Part shown: one piece after another, positions 26,700 to 36,223 of the stretch
Position numbering within the stretch: position 1 is the first letter of the stretch
How the letters are laid out: each line of letters opens with the position of its first letter
From: Treponema sp.
GTDB taxonomy: Bacteria; Spirochaetota; Spirochaetia; Treponematales; Treponemataceae
Direction: 5' to 3'
Length of the DNA stretch: 61,671 bases
Assembly (NCBI GenBank): GCA_024402635.1
Contig: JAKSTJ010000011.1
Coordinates: 1-61,671, forward strand
Notes under the pieces: generated by a model
Told to the model about the DNA's origin: nothing
What the model saw: the letters and a program-made list of their open reading frames with translations, nothing else
Database searches by the model: none
Translations under genes and position numbers: made by a program

Positions 26700-27206
26700 T
26701 TAATCTCTGGTTAAAATTGATTCAATTTCTCCAATGTACATAACGTGCCAGTCATTATCTTTGTAGCAGGCGTCGATTATACCTTTGGCATTTTCATCAA
26801 AACATTCAGCTTTCATTTCCTGAACGTAAAGTTTGCGGCATTTTAATACCAGTCTGGCTTCTTCAAAATATGGAACATTTTCTTCGTGATTAACAGTAAA
26901 TCCGCATTTTGCAATTTTATCTTCATCACGGCCGCTGATTTTACCACAGTAAGCAAGTTTATCTCTAAAAGATTCTGGTAAAACACATAAACTAAAATGG
27001 TCGGTTCCATCAACAAATTCTTTTGTGTAGCGGGATTTTCTTATATAAACAGTAGCAACGTTCTTTCCCCAGAGAATTCCTACTCCTCCCCAGGAAGCAG
27101 TCATAGTATTTACTTTACCGTCTTTTTCAGCAGTAATAAGCATCCAGTCTTTTCCGATTAATTTAAACGGATTATCCTGTAATTGTTCAGCATTGATTTT
27201 TTTCAT
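26700..27206 (-). CDS. Flavin reductase family (FMN-binding split barrel)
   Basis: 168 residues. The TMTASWGGVG and ATVYIRKSRYTKE segments are typical of the flavin-reductase-like FMN-binding fold. Substrate unknown. Its stop is 1 bp from the stop of the convergent zinc-operon lipoprotein, leaving no room for a terminator. A paralogous-fold protein of similar size is at 53933-54490. Shine-Dalgarno gagga precedes the ATG. Confidence 0.85.
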   Translation of the reverse strand: MKKINAEQLQDNPFKLIGKDWMLITAEKDGKVNTMTASWGGVGILWGKNVATVYIRKSRYTKEFVDGTDHFSLCVLPESFRDKLAYCGKISGRDEDKIAKCGFTVNHEENVPYFEEARLVLKCRKLYVQEMKAECFDENAKGIIDACYKDNDWHVMYIGEIESILTRD

Positions 27207-27305
27207 AATTTTTCCTCGTTTAGTTTAAATATATAAAAAATTAAAGAATCTGCAAAGGTAGATTTTTTCCAAAATACCAGAACTCTATGATAAAATAAAA
27301 AAACA

Positions 27306-28622
27306 ATGAAGAAAATATTCAGATTTGGGCTTATATTTGCTGCTTTTTCAATTTTTTTTGGATGTACAAAAAACGAAGGTTTAGATATGAAGAAAAATTC
27401 TTATAACTTGATTATTAATGGTTATGATTGGGGGCCTGCTGCAGATAAACTGATTCTTTCTGTAGAAAAAAGTGTTAAAAAATCTGCACTTAATGTTTCA
27501 GATTTTTCTGTTGTAGTAAAAACAGAAGTCTGGGACTGGTCAGTTATGCCACCACGAACAAAAACTGGTGCAGGTAACAGAGAAATTCTTAAAGCTTATT
27601 TATGTTCTCAGGATGGAACTGAATTAACAGCGGAAGAAGAAAGTGAGTTTATTGCTCTTGAAATGTCCGTTCATCCAGAAAATCCTTTTTCAAATCCATT
27701 TTTCTACGGCAGCGATATGATGAATCACTGGCAGAAGATTTACGATGTATCTGTAAAAAATGAAAAATTACAGATAGATATAAATCAGGAAAACAGAAAA
27801 ATTTCTCCATTAGCAGATCAGTTTAAAATGGGAAAATCTACCACTGATTCCATCACTTTAAATTATGGCTTTTGGGAACCAGAAAATCATGGTGATAAAA
27901 CTCCTCTTATTATCTGGCTTCATGGAATGGGAGAAGGGGGGACAGACCCTTATATTGCTTTGTTGGGAAATAAAGTTGTAAATCTTATAACAGATGAGGT
28001 TCAGAAATCTTTTGGTTCAGAAGGCGCTTTTGTTTTAGTTCCTCAAGTTGAAGGTTTCTGGATGCAGACAAAACTTGGTTCTACAAATTTTGAAACCTGG
28101 GTTTCGGATTCTAATCCTCTTGTTGTTTCTTGTTATACAAAAGCACTTTTTAATTTGATAGATAATTTTGTTAAATCTAATCCTGAAATCGATAAAGATA
28201 GAATCTATATTGGTGGTTGTTCAAATGGCGGTTATATGACAATAAATATGCTTTTAGAATATCCCGATTATTTTGCTGCCGCTTATCCGGTTTGTCAGGC
28301 TTATCCAGATTCAAAAATAACTGAAGAAAAACTGAATGTTCTTAAAAATCAAAATATCTGGTTTACACAGGCTCTTACAGATAAAACAGTAAATCCTGAA
28401 AATTATACAATTCCTACTTATGAACGTTTATGTGCTGCCGGTGCAAAAAATGTACATTTAAGTCTCTGGGATAATGTAGAAGATTTAACCGGACAATTTT
28501 TTGGAAAAAATGGAGAAGCCTACGAATATAATGGTCATTTTTCCTGGATTTATACACTAAACAATCAGTGTGCAGAAAATGGCATACAGATTTTTAAATG
28601 GCTTAGTGATCAGAAAAAATAG
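27306..28622 (+). CDS. Exported alpha/beta-hydrolase lipoprotein (PHB-depolymerase/feruloyl-esterase-like)
   Basis: 438 residues. Signal peptide with lipobox FFGC (Cys20). The N-terminal 150 residues are an Ig-like module (AVWDWSVMPPR region). The catalytic domain has the oxyanion motif WLHGMGEGG (about 204-212), nucleophile Ser306 in GGCSNGGY, a candidate Asp359 (ALTDKT) and His411 (YNGHFSW). The fold suits esters on plant polysaccharides; the substrate is not assigned. No Shine-Dalgarno; a TATGAT box lies 14 nt before the ATG, so the leader is very short. Two CotH genes follow after 11 and 56 bp. Confidence 0.82.
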   Translation: MKKIFRFGLIFAAFSIFFGCTKNEGLDMKKNSYNLIINGYDWGPAADKLILSVEKSVKKSALNVSDFSVVVKTEVWDWSVMPPRTKTGAGNREILKAYLCSQDGTELTAEEESEFIALEMSVHPENPFSNPFFYGSDMMNHWQKIYDVSVKNEKLQIDINQENRKISPLADQFKMGKSTTDSITLNYGFWEPENHGDKTPLIIWLHGMGEGGTDPYIALLGNKVVNLITDEVQKSFGSEGAFVLVPQVEGFWMQTKLGSTNFETWVSDSNPLVVSCYTKALFNLIDNFVKSNPEIDKDRIYIGGCSNGGYMTINMLLEYPDYFAAAYPVCQAYPDSKITEEKLNVLKNQNIWFTQALTDKTVNPENYTIPTYERLCAAGAKNVHLSLWDNVEDLTGQFFGKNGEAYEYNGHFSWIYTLNNQCAENGIQIFKWLSDQKK

Positions 28623-28633
28623 AGAGTGAAATT

Positions 28634-30655
28634 ATGAAAAAGTTTTTATTTTCTTTAATTGGTGCGGCTATCTTTTTTACAGCCTGTACATCAGGAGTTA
28701 CAATTGCTCCAAAACCAGAATTAAATATATCAACAGATGAAGTTGAACAGATATTATTAAATAGTCCTTATGGATTTTTAGATTATGGTAATTATCAGTT
28801 TCCTGCTACATTGTTTCAGAATATTGTTTCTGACTGCAGGATTGAAATAGATTTTTCTCCCGCTGCAGATACAAGTAATACAAGACTTATGTTCAGGGAT
28901 GGAGACGGGAATTCAGTTTTATTTTCAGATGTAAAAAGACTTCCAGATTTAGAAGACGATGATATCTGGTATATAAAACAGTTTGATGAAGAAACTCAAA
29001 AATTCAGAACTAAAATTAAAGTTCCAGATTATAATTCTGAAATTGGTAGAAGAGATTATACTGTAACAATTACACTGGATAATAACGAAATCGATAATTT
29101 AAAATCAAAAGGATTAATTTTAGAAGGAAATAATCTTGTTCTGACTAGAGTTTCAATTTATTTTACAAAGAATTTTTATGGAAAAGATTTAACTTTCGCC
29201 CAGCAGTATGAACTTTTTAGTGAATACAGAAATTCTATAATTAAAAGCTATTCAGCAAAATATAAAACTCCAATGATTTTTATTACAACGGAAGGTCGTG
29301 AAGATGTAAAAAAGAAGGAGTATTACAATTCAATTGTTGATGTAGTTAATTGTGATTCTCAATATAGATTATCAGCTTCTGGTGGTGTAAAAGTAAGGGG
29401 AAATTCTACTGCAGATGACAGATGGTCTCCAAATAATAAACCATATAGAATTAAATTTGAAAAGAAACAAAGTATGCTGGGACTCCATGGCGGAGAAAAA
29501 TACAAAAGCTGGGTACTGTTAAAGGCAGATGGTTTTACACCTATGGATTATTTAGGTTTTAATCTTGCTCACGAAATTTATAAAACCAGTTTTTTTGATT
29601 ATTATGCATCAGATTGTAAATTTGTTCACGTTTTTATAAATGATGAATATAAAGGTCAATATTTGCTTTGCGAACAGAATCAGGTTCAGCCAGGCCGTGT
29701 TGATGTTGATGAAAATAAAACCGGAAATAAATCAAATAAGATTGGTTATATGGTTGAGCTTGATAATTATGTTTGGGAAGATTTAAAAGATAATGCTGGC
29801 AGCTGGTTTGGTAAGGATGGACTTTGTCAGCAGGGAAAAGAAGACTTTCATTTTAACTTAAATTATCTTTCTGATAATCCAGAAGATAATATGGAATATG
29901 AAGAATGGGGCTATGTTAATACAGGTTTGAAACTTACTGATATAAATAATGAAACCCGAGCTTGTACTGGAGATGCCTATACTTTAAAAAATGATATTTA
30001 CGATAGAACACAGGTTGAGTTTATTCAAAAATATATGACAAATTTATGGAATATTTGTTATAAGGCTATTGAAAAAAATGAATTCTATAAGTTTGATGAA
30101 AATTACGACTTAGTTTCTGCTCCTGAATATACATCTGCAAAACAAACTCTTGAAGCAGTAATTGATCTGGAATCCCTTTGTAACGAAATGATTCTGGAAG
30201 AATTAGTCCGGGATAATGATGTAGGTGCTGGAAGTCTTTATATGGCAATTGATTTTTCAAAAAGTGACGGTGAAAAATATCATAAGTTTACATTTGAATG
30301 TCCATGGGATTTTAACTGGGGTTATTCTCCAATTGAATATGATAAAGATGGTGGAAAATTCTGGGCAGGAAAAAAACAGTATTTTGCAGGTGCATGGCAG
30401 TCATTGTTTATTGGTGATGATAAATATGAACGTTCTTATCCATGGTTTATTTTATTTAATAAAGCTGACTGGTTCAGACAAATGCTCCGGGATAAATGGA
30501 ATCAAATTGGAAAAGACAATCTCTACAGAGTTTTAAAAAATGTTGATGCCGCTGCTGATTTTGCCTGTAAAGACTTAAATAGAAATGGCGCTCATAACAT
30601 AACAGATTTTGTCCGTTCAAGAATAGAGTATATGGATAAAAATCTTTGGAAATAA
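28634..30655 (+). CDS. CotH-family kinase-like lipoprotein
   Basis: 673 residues. Lipobox FTAC (Cys18). An N-terminal beta-sandwich (about 35-185) precedes a CotH domain with GGVKVRGNST, KPYRIKFEKK, GQYLLCEQNQ, the helix DLESLCNEMILEELVRDND and the metal-binding CPWDFNWGYSP. Spore CotH proteins are atypical secretory kinases; target proteins here are unknown. About 12 bp separate it from the esterase gene. The following gene is a close tandem paralog. Confidence 0.85.
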   Translation: MKKFLFSLIGAAIFFTACTSGVTIAPKPELNISTDEVEQILLNSPYGFLDYGNYQFPATLFQNIVSDCRIEIDFSPAADTSNTRLMFRDGDGNSVLFSDVKRLPDLEDDDIWYIKQFDEETQKFRTKIKVPDYNSEIGRRDYTVTITLDNNEIDNLKSKGLILEGNNLVLTRVSIYFTKNFYGKDLTFAQQYELFSEYRNSIIKSYSAKYKTPMIFITTEGREDVKKKEYYNSIVDVVNCDSQYRLSASGGVKVRGNSTADDRWSPNNKPYRIKFEKKQSMLGLHGGEKYKSWVLLKADGFTPMDYLGFNLAHEIYKTSFFDYYASDCKFVHVFINDEYKGQYLLCEQNQVQPGRVDVDENKTGNKSNKIGYMVELDNYVWEDLKDNAGSWFGKDGLCQQGKEDFHFNLNYLSDNPEDNMEYEEWGYVNTGLKLTDINNETRACTGDAYTLKNDIYDRTQVEFIQKYMTNLWNICYKAIEKNEFYKFDENYDLVSAPEYTSAKQTLEAVIDLESLCNEMILEELVRDNDVGAGSLYMAIDFSKSDGEKYHKFTFECPWDFNWGYSPIEYDKDGGKFWAGKKQYFAGAWQSLFIGDDKYERSYPWFILFNKADWFRQMLRDKWNQIGKDNLYRVLKNVDAAADFACKDLNRNGAHNITDFVRSRIEYMDKNLWK

Positions 30656-30711
30656 TAAAAAAGTGTTAAATAAAACTTCTCATGTTATAATATAGTTCAA
30701 GAGGGTAATAC

Positions 30712-32667
30712 TTGAAGAAAAGCATATTAGTTTTATTTACATTTTTTTTATCAGTTTCAGGTCTTTTTAGTGCAGGACAAAAAAATAATTCAGCAGACGA
30801 TAGCAAAGTAATTTTTAGTGACACTTTCAGCGTTTACAATTGGGAAAAAAATTATTTAGTTCCATCTGAATCTTTTTTCGAGTTAAAGCCAGGTTCTAAG
30901 ATTGAATTTATTTTTCAACCTGCCGTTAATACAACTTATACCAGAGTTTTTCTTCTTGATTCAAACTGGAATAATTATTTATTTTCAAATGTTGTCTGTA
31001 CTCCAGATTCTACATACGTGAAACAGGAACAAACTGATGAAAAAACTAATGAGAAAAAATGGGTTACTAAAATTTCAGTTCCTGACTATGATTATGAAAA
31101 TGATGCTTGTTATACAGTAACAATTACCTTAAATGAAAGAGAAATAATGCATCTTAAGCAAAATGGACTTTTATTTTGCGGGAATAATTTTACTTTACGA
31201 AGAATAGAATTACTTTATGAAAATAAGAAGTCATCTAAAAATAAAAACTCTGTTATTCAGAATTATTCAGAAATTTATGATGTTCCGATTATTTCCATCA
31301 CAACAAAAAATGGCAATTCATTAACAAAAGAAAATTACGAAAAATCAAAAATTGTTGTTACAAATTGTGATAAAAAATATAAATTGTCTGTTTCAGGGCA
31401 GGCAAAAGTACGGGGCAATTCCACTGCCGATGACAAATGGGCACCAAAGCAAAAACCTTTACGATTAAAATTTGACAAAAGGCAGAATGTTCTTGGACTT
31501 CATGGTGGTAAAAAATATAACAGTTGGGTTTTGTTAAGGGCAGAACATTTTGGTCCTTCCGATTATGTAGGATTTAAATTGGCTCACGAAATTTATAAAA
31601 CCAGTAAATATAATTATTATGCTTCGGATTGTGCTTTTGTTCATGTTTTTATAAATGATGAATATCAGGGACAATATTTGTTGTGTGAGCAGAATCAAAT
31701 AGAATCCGATAGAATTGATATAGATACAAATCCATTCAGATCTAAAAGCAATAAAATCGGTTATATGATTGAACTGGATAATTATTCCTGGGATGATTTA
31801 AAAGATAATGCAGGCCGCTGGTTTGGCAATGATGGTCTTTGTCAGCAGGGAAGGGAAGAATATCATTTTACATTAAAATATTTATCTGACAAACCAAGTG
31901 AAAATATTAAATTTATGGTCTGGGGATATGAACAGACTGGCTTAAAATTAAAAGATATAAATGGTGAAGCCCGAGGTTGTCCTGCAGATGATTACAGTCT
32001 AAAAAGTTCTATTTATTCTGATTCGCAGGTCGAATTTATTCAAAAATATATGACCAATCTTTGGGCAATTTGTTATAGAGCAATTGAAAGAAATGAATTT
32101 TATAAGTTTGATTCAAAATACAATCTGGTAAAGGCTCCCGAATATAAAACTGCAAAACAGACTATTGATGCAGTAATTGATCTGGAATCTCTTTGTAATG
32201 AAATGATTCTGGAAGAACTGGTCCGTGATAATGATGTAGGTGCTGGAAGTCTTTATATGGCAATCGATTTTACTAAGAAGCCGGGCGAAAAATATCATAA
32301 GTTTACATTTGAATGTCCCTGGGATTTTAACTGGGGTTATTCGCCAATTGAAAATGATAATGATGGTGGAAAATACTGGAAAAATAAAAAACAGTATTTT
32401 GCCGGCGGATGGCAATCTCTAAATATTCTGGATGATGCAGAACGTTCTTATCCATGGTTCATTTTATTTAATAATGCTCCATGGTTCAGAAAAATGCTTC
32501 GGGAAAAATGGAATGAAATTGGAAAAGACAATCTGCTGGCGGTGTTAAATTCTGCTGATAACGAAGTAAAGTCTGCCTCTTTAGATTTAGGCGGTGGTGA
32601 TGGAAAGTATATTACCGATTTTGTACGAAACCGAATTGAATATATAGAAAAGAATTTGTGGAAATAA
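30712..32667 (+). CDS. CotH-family kinase-like secreted protein (tandem paralog)
   Basis: 651 residues; TTG start with gaggg about 8 nt upstream. Same architecture as the preceding gene and near-identical over long stretches of the CotH domain (for example the DLESLCNEMILEELVRDND helix and CPWDFNWGYSP). The signal peptide ends GLFSAGQ without a lipobox Cys, so this copy should be released or periplasmic where its neighbour is lipid-anchored. A possible promoter (TATAAT at 30686-30691, weak -35) sits in the 56-bp gap, so it may also be expressed alone. Confidence 0.85.
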   Translation: MKKSILVLFTFFLSVSGLFSAGQKNNSADDSKVIFSDTFSVYNWEKNYLVPSESFFELKPGSKIEFIFQPAVNTTYTRVFLLDSNWNNYLFSNVVCTPDSTYVKQEQTDEKTNEKKWVTKISVPDYDYENDACYTVTITLNEREIMHLKQNGLLFCGNNFTLRRIELLYENKKSSKNKNSVIQNYSEIYDVPIISITTKNGNSLTKENYEKSKIVVTNCDKKYKLSVSGQAKVRGNSTADDKWAPKQKPLRLKFDKRQNVLGLHGGKKYNSWVLLRAEHFGPSDYVGFKLAHEIYKTSKYNYYASDCAFVHVFINDEYQGQYLLCEQNQIESDRIDIDTNPFRSKSNKIGYMIELDNYSWDDLKDNAGRWFGNDGLCQQGREEYHFTLKYLSDKPSENIKFMVWGYEQTGLKLKDINGEARGCPADDYSLKSSIYSDSQVEFIQKYMTNLWAICYRAIERNEFYKFDSKYNLVKAPEYKTAKQTIDAVIDLESLCNEMILEELVRDNDVGAGSLYMAIDFTKKPGEKYHKFTFECPWDFNWGYSPIENDNDGGKYWKNKKQYFAGGWQSLNILDDAERSYPWFILFNNAPWFRKMLREKWNEIGKDNLLAVLNSADNEVKSASLDLGGGDGKYITDFVRNRIEYIEKNLWK

Positions 32668-32669
32668 AA

Positions 32670-32716
32670 AAAACGACTGCCTTTCTAGATTAATTGGAAG
32701 ACAGTCGTTTTTTTTT
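32670..32716. terminator. Bidirectional terminator between CotH and carboxyltransferase genes
   Basis: Stem aaaacgactg (32670-32679) / cagtcgtttt (32702-32711), with flanking A- and T-tracts on both sides. It lies between convergent genes. Confidence 0.85.
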
Positions 32717-32730
32717 AGTATAATTAATTA

Positions 32731-34263
32731 TTAGAGTGGAATGTTTCCGTGTTTTTTAGGAACAACATCCATTGCAACTTTAGATTCAAGAACTTCAAGA
32801 CTTGCAACAATTCTGCATCTTGTTTCACTTGGATCAATAACTTCAGAAATGTAACCACGGCGAGCTGCGATTTTTGGAGTCATAATTTCAGTTTTATATT
32901 CTTCAGATTTCTGTGCAATTTCCTGAGCTTTAGAAGGATCTTTTAATTCTTTTGCATAAAGAACACCAATAGCACCTTCTGCACCCATTACTGCAATTTC
33001 AGCTTTTGGCCATGCATATACAAAATCAGCTCCAAGATGTTTTGAACACATTGCAATATAAGCACCACCGTAAGCTTTTCTTGTAATGATTGTAATTTTA
33101 GGAACACTTGCTTCAGAGTAAGCATAAAGAACTTTTGCACCGTGACGAATAATACCTTTCTGTTCTTCCTGTGGACCTGGAATGAATCCTGGAACATCAA
33201 CAAAGTTTAAGAGAGGAATGTTGAAACAGTCACAATAACGTACATGACGTGCAATTTTATCAGAAGCATCACAGTTTAATACACCACCAAATCCCATTGG
33301 ATTGTTTCCGATAATACCAACTGTTTTTCCTTCAACTCTGGCAAAACCTGTTACAGCATTCATAGAGTATTCCTGCATTACTTCAAAGAAGGAATCATCA
33401 TCAACAACACTGTTAATAACAGTGCGCATGTCGTAACCTTTTTTACTTTCTTCTGGAAGAATTGTATTAATTGCATCCAGTTTCTTTTCGTCAAATTTGA
33501 AATTTGGTACTACCTTTGTTCCGAAAATTCCACGTTTTGCTGCTGATTTTGGTTCAAATGGTTCTGTATCACCGTAATAGTGAGGAATGTAATCAAGAAG
33601 CTTACGAACATTTTCATAACAAGATGCTTCATCATTACATCTCCAGTGAGCAACACCTGATTTCTGAGAATGAATTGCAGCACCACCAAGATCTTCTTCA
33701 GAAATGTCCATGAACATAACCTGTTTTACAACTTTTGGTCCTGTAATAAACATCTGAGAAATCTTATCTACAGTGAAAATAAAATCAGTAAGACCTGGAG
33801 AATAAACTGCACCACCGGCACAAGGTCCTACAATAATAGAAATCTGTGGAATGCTTCCAGATGCACGAACATTCTGTTTAAAAATATCACCATAACCGCT
33901 AAGTGCATCAACACCTTCCTGAATACGTGCTCCACCAGAATCGTTAAGACCAATAACAGGACATCTTGCCTGGATTGCCATATCTATTACTTCAGCAATT
34001 TTTTTACCATGCATATTTCCAAGAGTACCACCCTGAACTGTAAAGTCCTGAGCATAAATTGCAACTTTGCGACCGTTTATTTTTCCAAAACCTGTAATTA
34101 CACCGTCGTATGGAAGATCTTTTTTATCCATACCAAAGCTTGTACAGTTGTGGCGAACTCCTGAATAAATTTCTTTGAAAGAATCTTTATCACAAAGAGC
34201 GTTGATTCTTTCAATTGCATGAAGTTTTCCTTTTAAATGCTGTTTTTCAATATTGTATTCCAT
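32731..34263 (-). CDS. mmdA: Biotin-dependent carboxyltransferase subunit (MmdA/PccB-like)
   Basis: 510 residues from the ATG at 34263, which has gagg 8 nt upstream. It has both crotonase-like halves. CoA and carboxybiotin loops are GGARIQEGVDALSGYGDIF, GPCAGGAVYSPGLTDFIF and the C-terminal TRKAYGGAYIAMCSK. It transfers carboxyl between acyl-CoA (methylmalonyl/propionyl-CoA) and biotin. The biotin carrier and membrane decarboxylase subunits are not adjacent, so the choice between sodium-pump decarboxylase and carboxylase is open. It has a good promoter of its own at 34314-34342. Confidence 0.85.
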   Translation of the reverse strand: MEYNIEKQHLKGKLHAIERINALCDKDSFKEIYSGVRHNCTSFGMDKKDLPYDGVITGFGKINGRKVAIYAQDFTVQGGTLGNMHGKKIAEVIDMAIQARCPVIGLNDSGGARIQEGVDALSGYGDIFKQNVRASGSIPQISIIVGPCAGGAVYSPGLTDFIFTVDKISQMFITGPKVVKQVMFMDISEEDLGGAAIHSQKSGVAHWRCNDEASCYENVRKLLDYIPHYYGDTEPFEPKSAAKRGIFGTKVVPNFKFDEKKLDAINTILPEESKKGYDMRTVINSVVDDDSFFEVMQEYSMNAVTGFARVEGKTVGIIGNNPMGFGGVLNCDASDKIARHVRYCDCFNIPLLNFVDVPGFIPGPQEEQKGIIRHGAKVLYAYSEASVPKITIITRKAYGGAYIAMCSKHLGADFVYAWPKAEIAVMGAEGAIGVLYAKELKDPSKAQEIAQKSEEYKTEIMTPKIAARRGYISEVIDPSETRCRIVASLEVLESKVAMDVVPKKHGNIPL

Positions 34264-34313
34264 TTTAATAACCTCATTTGCCGTCATATCTTCCGGCTTT
34301 CCATTTATATAAA

Positions 34314-34342
34314 ATAATATTAGTTTGTATGCAAAATGTCAA
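34314..34342 (-). promoter_or_regulatory. Promoter of the carboxyltransferase gene
   Basis: On the minus strand, TTGACA (34342-34337), 17-nt spacer, TATTAT (34319-34314). The palindrome tgtca-ata-tgaca (34337-34349) overlaps the -35 and could be an operator. Leader about 44 nt. Confidence 0.65.
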
Positions 34343-34548
34343 TATGACACTTTTTATCATTTTGTCAGATTAAAAAAATATTTCTTACATTTGGGACAGA
34401 GTAAATTGTAAGATATACAAAGAGTGTGACATTAGGGACAGAGCAAACTTGTTTATTGTAAAACCTGTTGCATTTCATTAAAATATAATTTACTACTCGC
34501 GCTCAAACGGGTGGAATATCTCACTAATATTGAGAAAAGAGGAATTAT

Positions 34549-36129
34549 ATGGAAAACATTAAAGAAGTTCGTGTTCGTTATGCTCCATCTCCAACTGGAA
34601 TGCAGCACATTGGTGGTGTTCGTACAGCTTTGTTCAACTATTTGTACGCAAAATCAAAAGGTGGAAAATTTATTCTTCGTTTGGAAGATACAGACCGTAC
34701 TCGTTACGATGAAAAGTATGTAAAGAATCTTTACGACACAATGGAATGGCTGGGAATTGACTGGGACGAAGGTGGTTCAAAAGGTGGTGAATATGGTCCT
34801 TATGTTCAGAGTGAACGTTTTGAACTTTATAAAGAATATGCAAATAAATTAATCGAAAATGGAGAAGCTTATTACTGTTTCTGTGATGCTGAACGATTGG
34901 ATCGTATCCGTAAAATTCAGACTGAAAATAAAATGGCTCCTGGTTATGACAGAAACTGCCGCCATCTTACTCCAGAAGAAGTAAAAGCTAATCTTGATGC
35001 TGGAAAACCTTATGTAATTCGTCTTAAGGTTCCAATGGAAGGAGAAACAAAATTCTCTGACCACATTTTAGGCGACATTGTATGGAAGAACGAAGATATT
35101 TCTCCAGATCCAGTTTTATTAAAGTCTGACGGATTCCCAACTTATCATTTGGCTAACATTGTAGATGACCACATGATGAACATTTCTCATGTAATGCGTG
35201 CTCAGGAATGGATTCCTTCAACACCACTTCACGTTCAGATGTATAAATCATTTGGCTGGGAACATCCTGAATTCTGCCACTTGCCAATGGTAAATGGTTC
35301 TGATGGTAAAAAACTTTCTAAACGCCACGGTTCAACTTCTTTGAATGAATTCCGTGCCCGCGGTTATTTACCAAAAGCAATTGTAAACTATGTTGCAATG
35401 CTTGGTTGTTCTTATGTTGAAGGTCAGGAATTCTATACTCTTGAAGAACTTGCTAAAAACTTTAAGCTTGAACACTTGAATAAAGCTCCTGCTGTATTTG
35501 ACTATAAAAAACTTGAATACTACAACGGAAACTACATCCGCCAGATGAGTGCAGAAGAACTTTACAAATGGACACTTCCATTCATCACAGGAACTGGAGA
35601 TGCTACTTTAGAAATCAATCCAGAAAATCCTCAGCCAAAACCAAATGTTGGTCCTGAATTCTCTGGTGTTGCTCTTGGTGAAGATGGTCGTCCATACTGT
35701 GTTGATAAGTCTATGAACATGAGCACAGAAGATGTTGAAAAAACATTGCTTGGTTTAATGCCACTTATTCAGGAACGTCTTAAGTTCTTAACAGAAGCAG
35801 CTGAAATGGTTAAATTTATGTTTACAGAACCAGCTGTTCCTCCTGCAGATCAGATTATTCCTAAAAAAATCGATCTTGCTAAGACAAAAGAAGTTCTTGA
35901 AGCAGCAAAAGATTATGTTGTAAAAGTTTTTGAATTAGATCACGAAGGTGCTGAAGCTCTTGCAAAAGAAAAAGCCGAAGCTCTTGGAATTAAACTTGGT
36001 GACTTTATGATGCCAATCCGTATGGCCGTTACAGGAAGCCGTGTTTCTCCTCCATTAATTGGTTCAATCTTAGTTCTTGGTAAAGAAAAATGTTTGGCAA
36101 GAATCGAAAAAACTTTGGCTGCTTTATAG
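34549..36129 (+). CDS. gltX: Glutamyl-tRNA synthetase
   Basis: 526 residues. Class I signature PSPTGMQHIGG (HIGH equivalent at 20-23) and KLSKR (255-259, KMSKS equivalent) are present. It charges tRNA-Glu and, with GatCAB in the window, probably also tRNA-Gln. Strong Shine-Dalgarno agagga. No terminator is visible before the next gene at 36222, so read-through into the Rpn-like gene is likely. Confidence 0.97.
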   Translation: MENIKEVRVRYAPSPTGMQHIGGVRTALFNYLYAKSKGGKFILRLEDTDRTRYDEKYVKNLYDTMEWLGIDWDEGGSKGGEYGPYVQSERFELYKEYANKLIENGEAYYCFCDAERLDRIRKIQTENKMAPGYDRNCRHLTPEEVKANLDAGKPYVIRLKVPMEGETKFSDHILGDIVWKNEDISPDPVLLKSDGFPTYHLANIVDDHMMNISHVMRAQEWIPSTPLHVQMYKSFGWEHPEFCHLPMVNGSDGKKLSKRHGSTSLNEFRARGYLPKAIVNYVAMLGCSYVEGQEFYTLEELAKNFKLEHLNKAPAVFDYKKLEYYNGNYIRQMSAEELYKWTLPFITGTGDATLEINPENPQPKPNVGPEFSGVALGEDGRPYCVDKSMNMSTEDVEKTLLGLMPLIQERLKFLTEAAEMVKFMFTEPAVPPADQIIPKKIDLAKTKEVLEAAKDYVVKVFELDHEGAEALAKEKAEALGIKLGDFMMPIRMAVTGSRVSPPLIGSILVLGKEKCLARIEKTLAAL

Positions 36130-36178
36130 AAAAATATTTTGACTTTTTTTTATAAAATGGTCCAAAATTGAAAATAAA

Positions 36179-36223
36179 ATGCATATTCCTTATAGATATA
36201 TTAAATTTATAAGGAGTATGCAT
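36179..36223 (+). promoter_or_regulatory. 16-bp hairpin masking the Rpn-like gene's Shine-Dalgarno and start codon
   Basis: Arm atgcatattccttata (36179-36194) pairs with tataaggagtatgcat (36208-36223) over 16 bp with one G-U. The second arm contains the Shine-Dalgarno aaggag (36211-36216) and the first two bases of the ATG at 36222. The loop is 13 nt. A possible promoter (TTGAAA at 36169-36174, TATAGA at 36191-36196) would start transcription after the first arm, so only read-through RNA could fold. Confidence 0.7.

Noticed and set aside
34461..34489. gltX promoter at TATAAT 34484-34489
   Set aside because: No acceptable -35 at 16-18 nt; I could not support it.
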